In this document: positions 47,795-57,602 of the stretch, piece by piece
How positions within the stretch are numbered: position 1 is the first letter of the stretch
Layout: the number at the start of each line of letters is the position of its first letter
Origin: a virus
Length of the DNA stretch: 61,650 nt
Direction: 5' to 3' (one strand)
IMG/VR virus record: IMGVR_UViG_3300047476_000161
Coordinates: 1-61,650 of that record
Translations under genes and position numbers: made by a program
The notes under the pieces: model-generated
What the model was told of the DNA's origin: nothing
What the model saw: only the letters and a program-made list of their open reading frames with translations
Database searches by the model: none

Positions 47795-48796
47795 ATGGCT
47801 CGTTTATCGCTATGGAAAAATTATAAAAGCAAAGACTATTACTTCCTTGACCGCACTGTAAGAGAACAGTTCGAAATAGGCGGTACAGGTATCTTCATTC
47901 ACAAATACACCGGGCCAGTAGAAGCAGACGGGGTAGTAAATCCTGACGAATTGACAGAAATAACTATTCAAGACTTGACGTTTTTAGAAAACCGTGATCG
48001 TAAATACGACCCAGATGTATACGAAATTAAAGGGCACTATCAAGTTAGTGATCACGATTTCGATCTAAGTCAGTTTGGTTTATTCTTGCAGACTGATACA
48101 GTTTACATTACTTTCCATTTAAATGAAATGGTAGAGCGTATCGGGCGCAAATTAATGAGTGGTGATGTGCTAGAATTACAGCACTTGCGTGACGATATGG
48201 GACTAGATGAATCAAAAGCACCTAGTCGTAAATTTTACGTTGTGCAAGATGCGAGTCGTGCTTCGGAAGGTTATACCCCGACTTGGTATCCACATATTTG
48301 GCGTGTTAAATGTGTGCCACTAGAAGATACACAAGAATTTAAACAAATCCTCGAGCTCGAGAATGACGATGGTACCACTATCAAGGATACTCAAACTTCA
48401 TTGCAAACTGCACTTAACATTACTGACGCTATTGTTGCGGCTGCTGAAGAAAATGACCCTACTGGTGCTAGTTGTACTGCTCATCTTGCTAACTACGATC
48501 CTGAAACATTTGTCTATAACTACGGTGCAGACATTCCAGAAGGAGAAACTTTTCCTAGTACACCTCGACTAGGTGACAAGTTTATACGCACAGACTTTGT
48601 GCCGCATCGTCTGTTCGAGTACAGAGACAATAGATGGCATCGCTTGTACGATAACATAGATCAAAACACTTGGGCAACTAAGACTATCAACGGCGCAACT
48701 TTTGTTAATAACAGTAATACTACTGTAGTCGGCGGTAAGGAGTTTGATGAACGTCAACCATTGAGCAAAGTTATCAAACCTAAAACGGACAATTAA
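47795..48796 (+). CDS. 14: neck protein (gp14-like)
   Basis: A 333-residue protein with strong gp14 character: LDRTVREQFEIGGTGIFIHKY, IQDLTFLENRDRKYDPDVY, DFDLSQFGLFLQTDTV, GRKLMSGDVLEL and YVVQDASRASEGYTPTWYP. Gp14 with gp13 closes the head for tail attachment. The C-terminal segment GDKFIRTDFVPHRLFEYRDN resembles the surface modules of gp18. First gene of the second plus-strand island. Confidence 0.82.
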   Translation: MARLSLWKNYKSKDYYFLDRTVREQFEIGGTGIFIHKYTGPVEADGVVNPDELTEITIQDLTFLENRDRKYDPDVYEIKGHYQVSDHDFDLSQFGLFLQTDTVYITFHLNEMVERIGRKLMSGDVLELQHLRDDMGLDESKAPSRKFYVVQDASRASEGYTPTWYPHIWRVKCVPLEDTQEFKQILELENDDGTTIKDTQTSLQTALNITDAIVAAAEENDPTGASCTAHLANYDPETFVYNYGADIPEGETFPSTPRLGDKFIRTDFVPHRLFEYRDNRWHRLYDNIDQNTWATKTINGATFVNNSNTTVVGGKEFDERQPLSKVIKPKTDN

Positions 48797-48798
48797 TT

Positions 48799-50151
48799 AT
48801 GGACTTCTTTTACGATCAACAAATACGCAGACACATTGAACAATTTATTCGCTTGTTTAGCGGATTAAATGTTTATATGGGCAAAGACAAGAATGGAATT
48901 GATACGTTCCAGCGTGTTCCTGTACGCTACGGAGATGCAAGCCGTATGGCAAGTCACATCCTTCGCAACAATACAGAAAACTTTATGAACACTGTGCCTG
49001 CTATTAGTTGTTACATAGAGAATATGTCCATTAACGCAAGCCGCAGAGCTAACCCTACATACCAGGATAAAGTACAGGTATACGAACGCAAGTACGACAA
49101 GGAAACTGGCAAATACACAGACGGAACCGGTGATACTTATACTATCGAGCGCCATATGCCTGTCCCTTACGACTTAAAGTTTAGCGTAGATGTATGGACT
49201 AGCAACACTGATCAAAAGTTCCAGTTAATAGAGCAGATTGCTATTATGTTCAACCCCAGTGTTAATATTAGAAGTAGCTGCAATGCGTTTGACTGGACTG
49301 CTCCTACATATGTAGAGCTATCCGACTTAACATATTCCAGCAGATCTATTCCTCAGGGCCCTGACGCTAGCATTGATATTACCAGCTGGAAGTTTAATAT
49401 GCCTATATGGATTACTCCTCCTGCTAAAGTCAAACGCCAGGTCTTAATTTATAACATTATGACTAATATCCACACTGTGGATACCCTAGAGACTCCGTTA
49501 AGCGATATGCCATTTGACGAAGTTCCTAAAGAAACTACATCCTTTATGGTTATTACTTACGAGGATAGAAAAGTAGATGTAGAAGGCAATCGCATCAAGC
49601 TGTTAAACGATAGAGGCACTACTCACGATGATGCTAACGGCGGAGAACTAAGCTGGGTTACAGAGCTTAAACAGTTCGGGCAAATCAAGCCAGGCATTAG
49701 TCAAATACGCTTACGCAGAAGCGATGACATAGAGTACGCAAATGACGATATTGTCGGCTTAATCGAGCACGACCCCGATAACGATAACGAACTTATTTTT
49801 ACTGTAGACACTGCTACTATGCCTGCTGATACATTGCCGATGGTCATAGGTGTAATCAATCCTACTAAGTCGCATCCAGGATCAGGGATACTTCCTCCTG
49901 CTGCTAGTGGTCAGCGTTACTTGCTAGTAGAAGATTGTCCTGCGGACGGGTTATGGGATGTGACTGCTAGCGCCAATGACATTATAGAGTACGACGGTGA
50001 ACAATGGTTTGTTGCGTTTTCTCATACTAGCACTGCAACACAATTTGTGACTAATGCTAACACTATGGTTAAATACCAATGGACAGGAACCGAGTGGGTA
50101 GATGCTTATCAAGGCGTTTACAATCCTGGCTATTGGAGACTATATCTGTGA
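48799..50151 (+). CDS. 15: tail sheath stabiliser / tail completion protein (gp15-like)
   Basis: A 450-residue protein. The N-terminal 210 residues match gp15 (FYDQQIRRHIEQFIRLFSG, VPVRYGDASRMASHIL, VPAISCYIENMSINASRR). T4 gp15 has 272 residues, so about 200 residues of C-terminal extension are extra; its end (LLVEDCPADGLWDVTASAND, TMVKYQWTGTEWVDAYQG) is again module-like. It terminates the tail and contacts the neck. Two bases from gp14. Confidence 0.82.
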   Translation: MDFFYDQQIRRHIEQFIRLFSGLNVYMGKDKNGIDTFQRVPVRYGDASRMASHILRNNTENFMNTVPAISCYIENMSINASRRANPTYQDKVQVYERKYDKETGKYTDGTGDTYTIERHMPVPYDLKFSVDVWTSNTDQKFQLIEQIAIMFNPSVNIRSSCNAFDWTAPTYVELSDLTYSSRSIPQGPDASIDITSWKFNMPIWITPPAKVKRQVLIYNIMTNIHTVDTLETPLSDMPFDEVPKETTSFMVITYEDRKVDVEGNRIKLLNDRGTTHDDANGGELSWVTELKQFGQIKPGISQIRLRRSDDIEYANDDIVGLIEHDPDNDNELIFTVDTATMPADTLPMVIGVINPTKSHPGSGILPPAASGQRYLLVEDCPADGLWDVTASANDIIEYDGEQWFVAFSHTSTATQFVTNANTMVKYQWTGTEWVDAYQGVYNPGYWRLYL

Positions 50152-50606
50152 AAGTAAGTGCTAGCGGAACGCTATTCTTTAGTATTAAAACAAAACGTAT
50201 TCTTATACAGTTGCGTTCTAAACGTGCTAGCTATCCTTTGACTTGGAGTTTATGGGGCGGGAAACAAGAAAAGAACGAACGCCCTATAGAGACCTTACTC
50301 CGAGAAATTAAAGAGGAAATGGGCAATGTTCCAGAAATTAAAAAGATTTATCCTCTTCATAAATATAGTAGCAAGGACGGAGAATTCGAATACAATAGCT
50401 TTTGCTGTTTAGTAAACGACGAATTTATTCCGGAATTAAATACAGAGAGCGCAGGATACGCCTGGATAGAACCTGGGTTTTGGCCAAGGCCCTTGCACAA
50501 CGGAGCGAAAGGATTTTTACTTAGCAAGACATTTAAAACTAAATTGTCAGCACTAGTAGAATACATAGAACACAATTATGCCAGCAACAATAATAAGGTT
50601 TCCTGA
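50148..50606 (+). CDS. Nudix hydrolase
   Basis: A 152-residue protein with the Nudix box GGKQEKNERPIETLLREIKE followed by EMG (G-x5-E-x7-REUxEE-x-U-G pattern satisfied), at about residues 37-59. It would cleave nucleoside diphosphates linked to another group (for example oxidised dNTPs, NAD derivatives or capped RNA). It starts at a GTG overlapping the gp15 stop (CTGTGA). Substrate cannot be predicted from the box alone. Confidence 0.88.
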   Translation: MKVSASGTLFFSIKTKRILIQLRSKRASYPLTWSLWGGKQEKNERPIETLLREIKEEMGNVPEIKKIYPLHKYSSKDGEFEYNSFCCLVNDEFIPELNTESAGYAWIEPGFWPRPLHNGAKGFLLSKTFKTKLSALVEYIEHNYASNNNKVS

Positions 50607-50967
50607 AACAATAAAGAAGCAGGAATTTAAAGTACAAAAGAGTTTTGAGCTAATTGCGGCTTGGCACCCTAAATTCTTCAATCCGTACTTAAATGCAATC
50701 TACAGCGAAACTGTACCTTATTTAGAACGTTGGTATTTAGAAACAAGGCATTGTCTTGCTAAAGAAACTCCTAACAATTTATTAGGGCAATTAATACAAG
50801 ACAAACAGTACTGCAAGGAATTTATAGATGCTTGCGAGTCTGATCTTAAAATGTGCAAGGAATACTTGAACGACGACGAGTATTCAATTATGGCAGAGTA
50901 CTGGATAAAAAAGCTAAGAAGATGGCAAAGCAACTTCTTAGCTTGTTACAATCACACTATATCTTAA
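50578..50967 (+). CDS. conserved hypothetical protein (129 aa)
   Basis: A helical, Trp/Tyr-rich protein (LIAAWHPKFFNPYLNAIYSE, MAEYWIKKLRRWQSNFLACY). It overlaps the Nudix gene by 29 bases, so the start is constrained and translation probably coupled. It ends right before a bidirectional terminator. Function unknown. Confidence 0.6.
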   Translation: MPATIIRFPETIKKQEFKVQKSFELIAAWHPKFFNPYLNAIYSETVPYLERWYLETRHCLAKETPNNLLGQLIQDKQYCKEFIDACESDLKMCKEYLNDDEYSIMAEYWIKKLRRWQSNFLACYNHTIS

Positions 50968-50998
50968 TAAACAAGGGCATTAGCCCTTGTTTAGTTTT
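50968..50998. terminator. bidirectional intrinsic terminator between convergent genes
   Basis: A ten-bp stem AAACAAGGGC / GCCCTTGTTT with loop ATTA. The loop contains the TAA stop of the minus-strand fibre gene (50980-50982). It separates the plus-strand island from the fibre gene. Confidence 0.9.
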
Positions 50999-53900
50999 GA
51001 CTCTAGATCTTTTACCTTAGCACTTAGTTCCTTAACTGCTTCAATTAGCAATGCAGTTAGTTTGTCGTACTTAACAGTCTTATAACCTTCATATGCGCTG
51101 TCTGTTACTAGCTGCGGTAACACTGCTTCAATTTCTTGTGCAATGACACCAACTTGCGGCGTGTTGTCGACGCCTAATGCTAGTGCAGTTTCATTAGGAT
51201 CAAATGTAACACCTCTAATTGCTTCTACTTTGTCTAGTGCATTTTCAATAGGTGCAACATTAGTCTTTAGTCGAGCATCAGAGTAGTATGCTGTTACTTC
51301 GCCAGTAGCAGTGATATCGCCTGTAATTGCAATACTGCCACCAATACTGCCACCGCCTGTAGATAATAAGTTAGTGATAACACCAGTTGTATTGTTGTAG
51401 CTAATACCGGTGCCTGCGCTTAGTGCTGCTCTTGCACGTGCATCTGTGTAGTATAAGTTACTGCCTTCTGCAATACTAGAAGTAGTGTATGTAGGAGTTG
51501 TATAACTAATAACACCGGTTGTTGGGTTATAGCTTAAACTGCCGCTTACACTAATTGCATTACGTGCACGTGTAGTCGTGAAGTATAAGTTAGTGCCGCC
51601 TTCTGGTACTGCATCTGTTGTGCCAGGGCTTGAACTGATTTCGATATAACTAGAGCCGGACCATCTGTATGTCTTGTTAGTGTCTAGTGCTACATAAATC
51701 TTACCTGTTTCGCCTGTTCCTGGGAAACTACCTGTGTTGATGTATTCGACTACATCATCCACAAAGCTAGGTAGCTGCGCTGCCGGTACCTTACCAGTGC
51801 TATCTAAACTTGCATATCCATTTGCAACACCTTTGTTTGCTGCATTTTCCGGAGTATAAGTTAATGCACCAGTTACATCACTTGACTGTAGTGTAACTGC
51901 GCCAGTGCGTCCGAATACACTTTGTACTGGTGCTGCTGCACTTGCTCTTGCATTGGTATAATATAAATTAGTACCTTCTGCAATGTCGCTAGTTGTTGCA
52001 TTAGTTGCGCTAGTTGTTCTACCCTTAGCATCAACAGTTACCTTTGTGTATGTACCTGCTGTTACACCTGTGTTAGATAGTGTAGCAGTAGAAGAACCTG
52101 CAGGGATAGCAACATCGCCTGTAATTTGTGGTTGTATTCTATTCCAGCTAGAACCGCTATCAACATACAATGTATAAACATCATCTGCTACATAGAATCG
52201 GCCAACTGTACCTGGTGCTGGTTTGGCTGCGTCTGCGCCACGCTGGATGCTTTCTGCGCCACCTGCATTGATTACTTGAGCATTGTTTGTTACATTAGTT
52301 AATCCGACATCTGCTTTAGTTAATGTTACTGCGCCAGTACGGCCTGCTACACTAGTTACTGGGAAGTCTATTGCAGTATTAGATACGCTAGTTACTCGGC
52401 CTTTGCTGTCGATTGCAACGGTAGGTACCGCGGTACTTGTGCCGTATACACCTGCACTTACGCCAGTGTTGTGTAGTGTCACACTAATTGCAGTAGTACC
52501 AGAACCTGTTACATCACCATTTAGCGTAATTGTTTGGTTGCCGGTTAAGTATGCTGCATTAGAACCTGCTGTTACACGACCTTTTGCATCAACTTGTACT
52601 GTGTTGTAAGTTCCTGCCGTTACACCAGTTGTTGCCAAAGTAGCAACTGTATCGCCTGCTGTAATTGATATATCGCCTGTAATAGCAGGCTGACTCATAT
52701 TAGTCCAACTAGAGCCATTGTAGGTGTATATAGAGTGAGCGTCGGTGCCGATATATACTGCACCGTTAACACTAGATGCAGGGCGGGCACTTAGCAATCC
52801 TGTTGAAATTTTAGGAGTAGAACCCGCGTTCTCAACTTGTGCTACGTTTAATACGTTGCCTAAACCTACGTCTGTACTAGTTACTGTAACATCACCTGTA
52901 CGTCCTGCAACACTAGTCACTGGGAAGTCAATGTTAACTTCTGCTGCGTTAGATAGTCTACCTTTATTGTCTACTGTGAATGTAGCTGACTTAGTAGAGC
53001 CGCCATACGATCCTGCTGTAACACCGGTTGTCGATAACAAGGTAGCTATGTTAGTATTACCTGTGCCAATTATGTCACCTGTTAAACTGATAACTTGGTT
53101 GGCAGTTAAGTAAGCTACGTTACTCCCGTTAGTTGCACGGCCATAAGCATCAACTGTAATGTTATTATATGTTCCTGTTGTTACGCCTGTTTGTGCTAGA
53201 TCAATACTGTCCGGGTTAACAACAATTCTTCCAGAGTCTGCAGATACAATATCTAGCTGACTAAATGTTTTTGTTAAACCTGCACCTGCTGTTACACTAG
53301 CTGCTGCCAAGAATGTTTGGAAAGATAAAGCTGTTGTTCCTAGTACAATAGGATTTGGTGTACTTAAAATAAAGCTGTAGCTTGCATATGTGTCACCGTA
53401 TTCTACTGGGGTATAGCTACCGCTAGGTAATTCTGCACTAGTGTCTGCATCGCTACTACGTGTCCAAGGTCCCGAAGACACATCATAAATGCCGTTTTCA
53501 GATGCAGTTAATTGGTCTTTAACTAGAACACGTTCGCCTGCTGATAGTGAATAGCCGTCGATAGTCTGTAAACCGCTTAAAGTAATAGGGCCAGTAGTTG
53601 CGACCGCAACTGGACTATGATAGCTAACGTTAACAATACCATATAAAGTATCGTCTACGTATTTCTTAGTGGCAGCGTGTAAGTCTGCACTAGGTGCACC
53701 TGCTAGCACTAACTCACCGGTCATAGTGTCGCCCGCTTTGTTTAACGGAACATAGCCTAGTGTGTTCGTTATATCGGTAGCACTAAGCAATCTTGCATCG
53801 GTAATTCTACCCTTAGTATCAACTGTAAAGTTATTATAGATGCCAGGAGTAACTGCTGTATTAGCCAATGTCATTGTGATAGCAGCGTTTGAGCTACCAT

Positions 53901-56166
53901 CAAATAATGCACTACCAGTAGCATCGCCGTTAACTGAAATGCTTCTAGCAGTAGCTAGCTTAGTTGCAGTGCTTGCGTTACCAGACAATGTTGCGCTAAT
54001 TGTACCTGCGCTAAAGTTTCCGCTGGCATCACGAGCTACTAGGCTTGAAGGAGTGTTATCACTATGACTGTCTAGTGCAATTACACCAGTGCCAGAGTTG
54101 TATGATAAGCCAGTGCCTGTTGCGCTTAGTGCTGCTCTTGCACGTGCATCTGTGTAATATAAGTTGCTACCTTCGGTAATACCGGTTGTACTAGGAGTTG
54201 TATAGCTGATAACACCGGTTGTTGGGTTATAGCTTAAACTTCCATCTGCGCTGATTACATTACGTGCACGTGCATCGGTAAAGTATAAATTAGTTACACC
54301 TTCAGTAATTTCGTCTGTGTTGTCTTTACCTGCTACTGCGGCATCTACATAGGACTTGGTTGCTGCGTGATTAGATGCAGTAGGACTTGCTACTTGTAGG
54401 GTACCAGTAATAAGGGCATCGCCGCCTACTGATAAACGTTTTGTTTCGTCGTGCGGTTCTGGTATGTTGATACAGACTGCGCCGTCGTCGTGTAACTCTA
54501 GGTTAACTGTGCCATTGCTTACTAGATATGTTGTAGTTCCGTTACGGTAAAAACCAGTTGCAGGGCTGCTGTTAAAATAGAAAGACGGGCTTAGTAAACT
54601 ACCATCAGGTAAGCCAACTGCACCTTGTAATTGGCCTCCAGTAACTGGTACCGGAATGTAGCCTAGTGTGTTTGTAATGTCTGTAAATGTTAGTTGAGCA
54701 CCAGTTGTTACACGGCCTTTTGCATCTACAGTTACCTTTGTATATGTACCTGCTGTTACGCCAGTGTTAGACAAAGTACTAATGCCGGTGTTAGCGGTAA
54801 TGTTAACATCACCTGTTACTGCCGGGCGTAAAGTTTCCCACGCCGTACCTGTATCTCGAGAAATGCTCAGTGTATCTGTTGCAACGAATAGTCGACCTGC
54901 TATACCTGCTGCTGGGCGAGCACCTAGTGTGTTTGCAACAATACCAGGCACGCCAGAGTAGTTTACGACCTGTGCAGAATTAAGAACATTGCCTAATCCA
55001 ACGTCACTGTTGTTTAGTGTAACTGCACCTGTTTTACCTGCAACACTAGTTACCGGATAAGTAACATCAACTTGAGATGCTGCGGTAACTCGTCCTTTGC
55101 TATCTATTGTTAGGCCAACAAACTTGTTGTTTCCGCCATATGTTCCTGCGGTGACCCCAGTGTCTATTAGAGTGACGTTGATGCTAGTATTGCCCGAACC
55201 AGTTGCATCACCTGTTACGCTAATGCTTTGGTTTTCAGTTAAGAAGTCAATTAAATTGACACCAACAACACGACCATACTTGTCGATTTGAATTAAGTTG
55301 TATGCACCTTCTGTTGTTCCGGGAACATCGCTCCATAAGTCATATAAATTGATACCGGACTCGGTCACTGTAATTGCTTCCGGATCTGCTGTTTTGATTT
55401 CAACTTGGTTAGCACCGTTAACTTGTGTACCGTTACCTGCTGTAACTTCGGTTAAGAAGTCGATTAAGTTAACACCAACAACACGGCCGTATTTGTCGAT
55501 TTGAACTAGGTTGTATGCACCTTCTGTTGTTCCGGGCACATCACTCCATAAGTCGTATAAGTTAATACCGTCTTGAGTTGCAACAATGGCTTCAGAATCC
55601 GCTGTTTTAACTTTAATCAAGTTACCGGACATTTCTAAGCCTTCGCCTGCTAGTAGAGTACCAGTGCCTGTAAACTGACTAAAAACAAGCTCAGTAATGC
55701 CTAAAACAATGTCTTTTGATACTAAAATCCAGCCTGTTTTAGCATAAGTGACGCCTTCTGCAACGAATGTATGTAGACCTTGTGTAACGTCTAGATTCGT
55801 ATTTGCATCGTCTGATCTAACTAAACCTGTGTCAGTTAGTGTGTAGATACCATTAAATCGTTTGTCTGCTTGTCCAATTAGCAATACTCGATCGCCTGTT
55901 GCTAGCGTTACTCCGTCTACAGTTGCAGGAGGATTTGCTAGGTCAGATATATTAAAATCTGCCAATGCTCGGCAACTTGCTTTCGGATCTAGACCTTGTG
56001 CAACTAAGTCTACGTAGGCTTTGGTTGCAACGTGTGTCGGACTAGTCGGATCTGCTACAACGATACGTGCGTTGTCAACTACAACATCGCCATTGGCGTT
56101 GACTGTAATTTTATCTTGTTCTGCTACATTTAGAACATATTTGCTAGACGTTTTACTCTTAAACAT
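50980..56166 (-). CDS. large tail fibre with chaperone-type C-terminal domain (1728 aa)
   Basis: Built from repeated shaft modules of about 130-200 residues: TGVTAGTYxxVTVDAKGRVT, SVTGDATGSG, PVTSVAGKTGAVTLNNSDVG. SPTHVATKAYVD near residue 40 (with LHAATKKYVD later) marks adaptor sites. A unit GINLYDLWSDVPGTTEGAYN occurs twice. The C-terminal 110 residues have the intramolecular-chaperone (peptidase S74) signature YYSDARLKTNVAPIENALDK and QVGVIAQEIEAVLPQ, so the fibre trimerises and probably self-cleaves. Late promoter-like AATAAATA (56195-56202) precedes it. Confidence 0.9.
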   Translation of the reverse strand: MFKSKTSSKYVLNVAEQDKITVNANGDVVVDNARIVVADPTSPTHVATKAYVDLVAQGLDPKASCRALADFNISDLANPPATVDGVTLATGDRVLLIGQADKRFNGIYTLTDTGLVRSDDANTNLDVTQGLHTFVAEGVTYAKTGWILVSKDIVLGITELVFSQFTGTGTLLAGEGLEMSGNLIKVKTADSEAIVATQDGINLYDLWSDVPGTTEGAYNLVQIDKYGRVVGVNLIDFLTEVTAGNGTQVNGANQVEIKTADPEAITVTESGINLYDLWSDVPGTTEGAYNLIQIDKYGRVVGVNLIDFLTENQSISVTGDATGSGNTSINVTLIDTGVTAGTYGGNNKFVGLTIDSKGRVTAASQVDVTYPVTSVAGKTGAVTLNNSDVGLGNVLNSAQVVNYSGVPGIVANTLGARPAAGIAGRLFVATDTLSISRDTGTAWETLRPAVTGDVNITANTGISTLSNTGVTAGTYTKVTVDAKGRVTTGAQLTFTDITNTLGYIPVPVTGGQLQGAVGLPDGSLLSPSFYFNSSPATGFYRNGTTTYLVSNGTVNLELHDDGAVCINIPEPHDETKRLSVGGDALITGTLQVASPTASNHAATKSYVDAAVAGKDNTDEITEGVTNLYFTDARARNVISADGSLSYNPTTGVISYTTPSTTGITEGSNLYYTDARARAALSATGTGLSYNSGTGVIALDSHSDNTPSSLVARDASGNFSAGTISATLSGNASTATKLATARSISVNGDATGSALFDGSSNAAITMTLANTAVTPGIYNNFTVDTKGRITDARLLSATDITNTLGYVPLNKAGDTMTGELVLAGAPSADLHAATKKYVDDTLYGIVNVSYHSPVAVATTGPITLSGLQTIDGYSLSAGERVLVKDQLTASENGIYDVSSGPWTRSSDADTSAELPSGSYTPVEYGDTYASYSFILSTPNPIVLGTTALSFQTFLAAASVTAGAGLTKTFSQLDIVSADSGRIVVNPDSIDLAQTGVTTGTYNNITVDAYGRATNGSNVAYLTANQVISLTGDIIGTGNTNIATLLSTTGVTAGSYGGSTKSATFTVDNKGRLSNAAEVNIDFPVTSVAGRTGDVTVTSTDVGLGNVLNVAQVENAGSTPKISTGLLSARPASSVNGAVYIGTDAHSIYTYNGSSWTNMSQPAITGDISITAGDTVATLATTGVTAGTYNTVQVDAKGRVTAGSNAAYLTGNQTITLNGDVTGSGTTAISVTLHNTGVSAGVYGTSTAVPTVAIDSKGRVTSVSNTAIDFPVTSVAGRTGAVTLTKADVGLTNVTNNAQVINAGGAESIQRGADAAKPAPGTVGRFYVADDVYTLYVDSGSSWNRIQPQITGDVAIPAGSSTATLSNTGVTAGTYTKVTVDAKGRTTSATNATTSDIAEGTNLYYTNARASAAAPVQSVFGRTGAVTLQSSDVTGALTYTPENAANKGVANGYASLDSTGKVPAAQLPSFVDDVVEYINTGSFPGTGETGKIYVALDTNKTYRWSGSSYIEISSSPGTTDAVPEGGTNLYFTTTRARNAISVSGSLSYNPTTGVISYTTPTYTTSSIAEGSNLYYTDARARAALSAGTGISYNNTTGVITNLLSTGGGSIGGSIAITGDITATGEVTAYYSDARLKTNVAPIENALDKVEAIRGVTFDPNETALALGVDNTPQVGVIAQEIEAVLPQLVTDSAYEGYKTVKYDKLTALLIEAVKELSAKVKDLESKLNKG
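55241..55570 (-). repeat. 117-bp direct repeat inside the fibre gene
   Basis: 55241-55357 and 55454-55570 are near-identical, encoding the duplicated unit beginning GINLYDLWSDVPGTTEG and the following IDKYGRVVGVNLIDFL. It is probably a recent in-frame duplication. Confidence 0.8.
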
Positions 56167-56194
56167 TTGTGAGGTGTTCCCCTAATAATAAATG

Positions 56195-56202
56195 TATTTA
56201 TT
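56195..56202 (-). promoter_or_regulatory. late promoter-like AATAAATA
   Basis: AATAAATA on the minus strand about 29 bases before the ATG at 56166 of the fibre gene. Confidence 0.5.
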
Positions 56203-56226
56203 ACTTTTAGGAGCCGAAATTCTAGC

Positions 56227-56253
56227 CAAAAAAAAGCAGCCCGAAAGCTGCTT
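56227..56253 (-). terminator. intrinsic terminator
   Basis: A seven-bp stem AAGCAGC / GCTGCTT with a 6-base loop and a run of eight T on the minus strand, after the glycosyltransferase gene and before the fibre gene. Confidence 0.9.
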
Positions 56254-56269
56254 AAAAAGGGGAATTTAG

Positions 56270-56968
56270 TTACTCTAAATTCGGCTCTACTAAATCGTGT
56301 GTAAAGCTAATACTGCCCACGTGGCCTAACTTGGGGCTAAGTTCGTTATCAATCATAACGCTAATGCCTTGTTTAGCTAGTTCTCGGCAGTGGCGCATAT
56401 CTTCGCCCATATGATCGTCGCTACGCTCTACATATTCTAACGCATACCAAGGTTTTTCTAGGCTACGATAAACTGTAATATCCTCTAGCATACAGCCCAT
56501 ACCGACCCCGTCTACTTTAGTTAGACCTTCGAAGTTTTCGGTATCGCTGTGAACTAGATAGCTGCGCCAATCCATAAGACGCTTGTATGCTACTGATTTA
56601 AATGGCTTGCGGCGAGTTGCATAGTTACCTGCAACTACCGGAACATTGTGCTTTAGTAAACGTTCTGTAGTGTCTTTAGGAAACTGCATATCGCTATCTA
56701 GCCATAAAACGTGAGTAGCACCTACTTCTAATGCTTGTTGTACTAGGGTTTCGCGTTGATTGATAATCAACGTACCCATATTAAAATGTAGAGTAGTTCT
56801 AATGCCTACGCTAGCATTGTATGCCATTAGTTCTGCAAGACTGTACGCAAATACTGCGTGAAGCATATCACGAGTAGGTACGCATACTGCTACTGACACA
56901 CCTTCAAAGTTTTGTGAGTTTGCGTCTAACAGTTTCTTTTTTACGGAAACAGATTTCAATAAACTCAT
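56270..56968 (-). CDS. GT-A type glycosyltransferase (232 aa)
   Basis: VAVCVPTRDMLHAVFAYSL starts a GT2-like Rossmann fold, and WLDSDMQFPKD has the DxD metal-binding motif. YATRRKPFKSVAYK and GVGMGCMLEDITVYRSL resemble acceptor-side motifs of phage family 2-like enzymes. It could glycosylate a virion protein, host surface glycan or DNA base; no partner in the window decides this. It overlaps nothing and lies two bases from the next gene. Confidence 0.82.
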   Translation of the reverse strand: MSLLKSVSVKKKLLDANSQNFEGVSVAVCVPTRDMLHAVFAYSLAELMAYNASVGIRTTLHFNMGTLIINQRETLVQQALEVGATHVLWLDSDMQFPKDTTERLLKHNVPVVAGNYATRRKPFKSVAYKRLMDWRSYLVHSDTENFEGLTKVDGVGMGCMLEDITVYRSLEKPWYALEYVERSDDHMGEDMRHCRELAKQGISVMIDNELSPKLGHVGSISFTHDLVEPNLE

Positions 56969-56969
56969 C

Positions 56970-57491
56970 TTAACCCCTAATATCTGCGCCAGTTACTAGC
57001 TCTGCTGGCTCTTCGTCGAACATATCTCGTTCGATTTGGCTAGTAGTTTGCTTGATGTACTGGATAATTCTATTAGAAACTTCTACTGACTTAGTGTAGT
57101 CCTCGATTGGTAGTAGGGCCATTTTAGTTAAAGTTTCTTGACTGATTTTATCAGTCGTTAGAACTTCTATTGCGGCGGCACGGCCTAATGTTTCTGCCCA
57201 GTGGTCGCCTTCTTCTGCTTCTAAGTTGTCTAGTACGTTAGCTAATTGTTCTTCATCAAATTGACCAAGGAAAGAATCAATTTGTGCAAGACGCTTAGTA
57301 ACATCATCGGCGTAGCGGCTACTTGCTGCTTCTACGCCAAATTCGCTTACTTGACGTTCTAATTCTTCTTTTTCAACTAGCAAGTCACGTACTTGGCGTG
57401 CTGCTGAGTTTGATGCTCCTACAACAAAATTATCAAATTCATATTGTGTACGGCCGATTGGAACGTTTTTAAGTAATTTTTTGGTATCCAT
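56970..57491 (-). CDS. conserved, probably virion-associated protein (173 aa)
   Basis: A helical, acidic protein with coiled-coil-like segments (RQVRDLLVEKEELERQV, LANVLDNLEAEEGDHWAET). No domain recognised. It lies between glycosyltransferase and a small late gene, with AAGGACA upstream. Likely a late structural or assembly protein from context. Confidence 0.6.
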   Translation of the reverse strand: MDTKKLLKNVPIGRTQYEFDNFVVGASNSAARQVRDLLVEKEELERQVSEFGVEAASSRYADDVTKRLAQIDSFLGQFDEEQLANVLDNLEAEEGDHWAETLGRAAAIEVLTTDKISQETLTKMALLPIEDYTKSVEVSNRIIQYIKQTTSQIERDMFDEEPAELVTGADIRG

Positions 57492-57548
57492 AAGTCTGAG
57501 TGTCCTTTATGCTTATTTTATGACTATATTTACTGTGTTGTCAATATC

Positions 57549-57583
57549 TAAAAAAATAGCTAGTGTATTTCTACACTAGCTAT
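57549..57583 (-). terminator. intrinsic terminator
   Basis: A perfect 12-bp stem ATAGCTAGTGTA / TACACTAGCTAT with a 4-base loop and a run of seven T on the minus strand, after the 71-residue gene. Confidence 0.95.
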
Positions 57584-57602
57584 CAGTTTACTACGTATTA
57601 GA

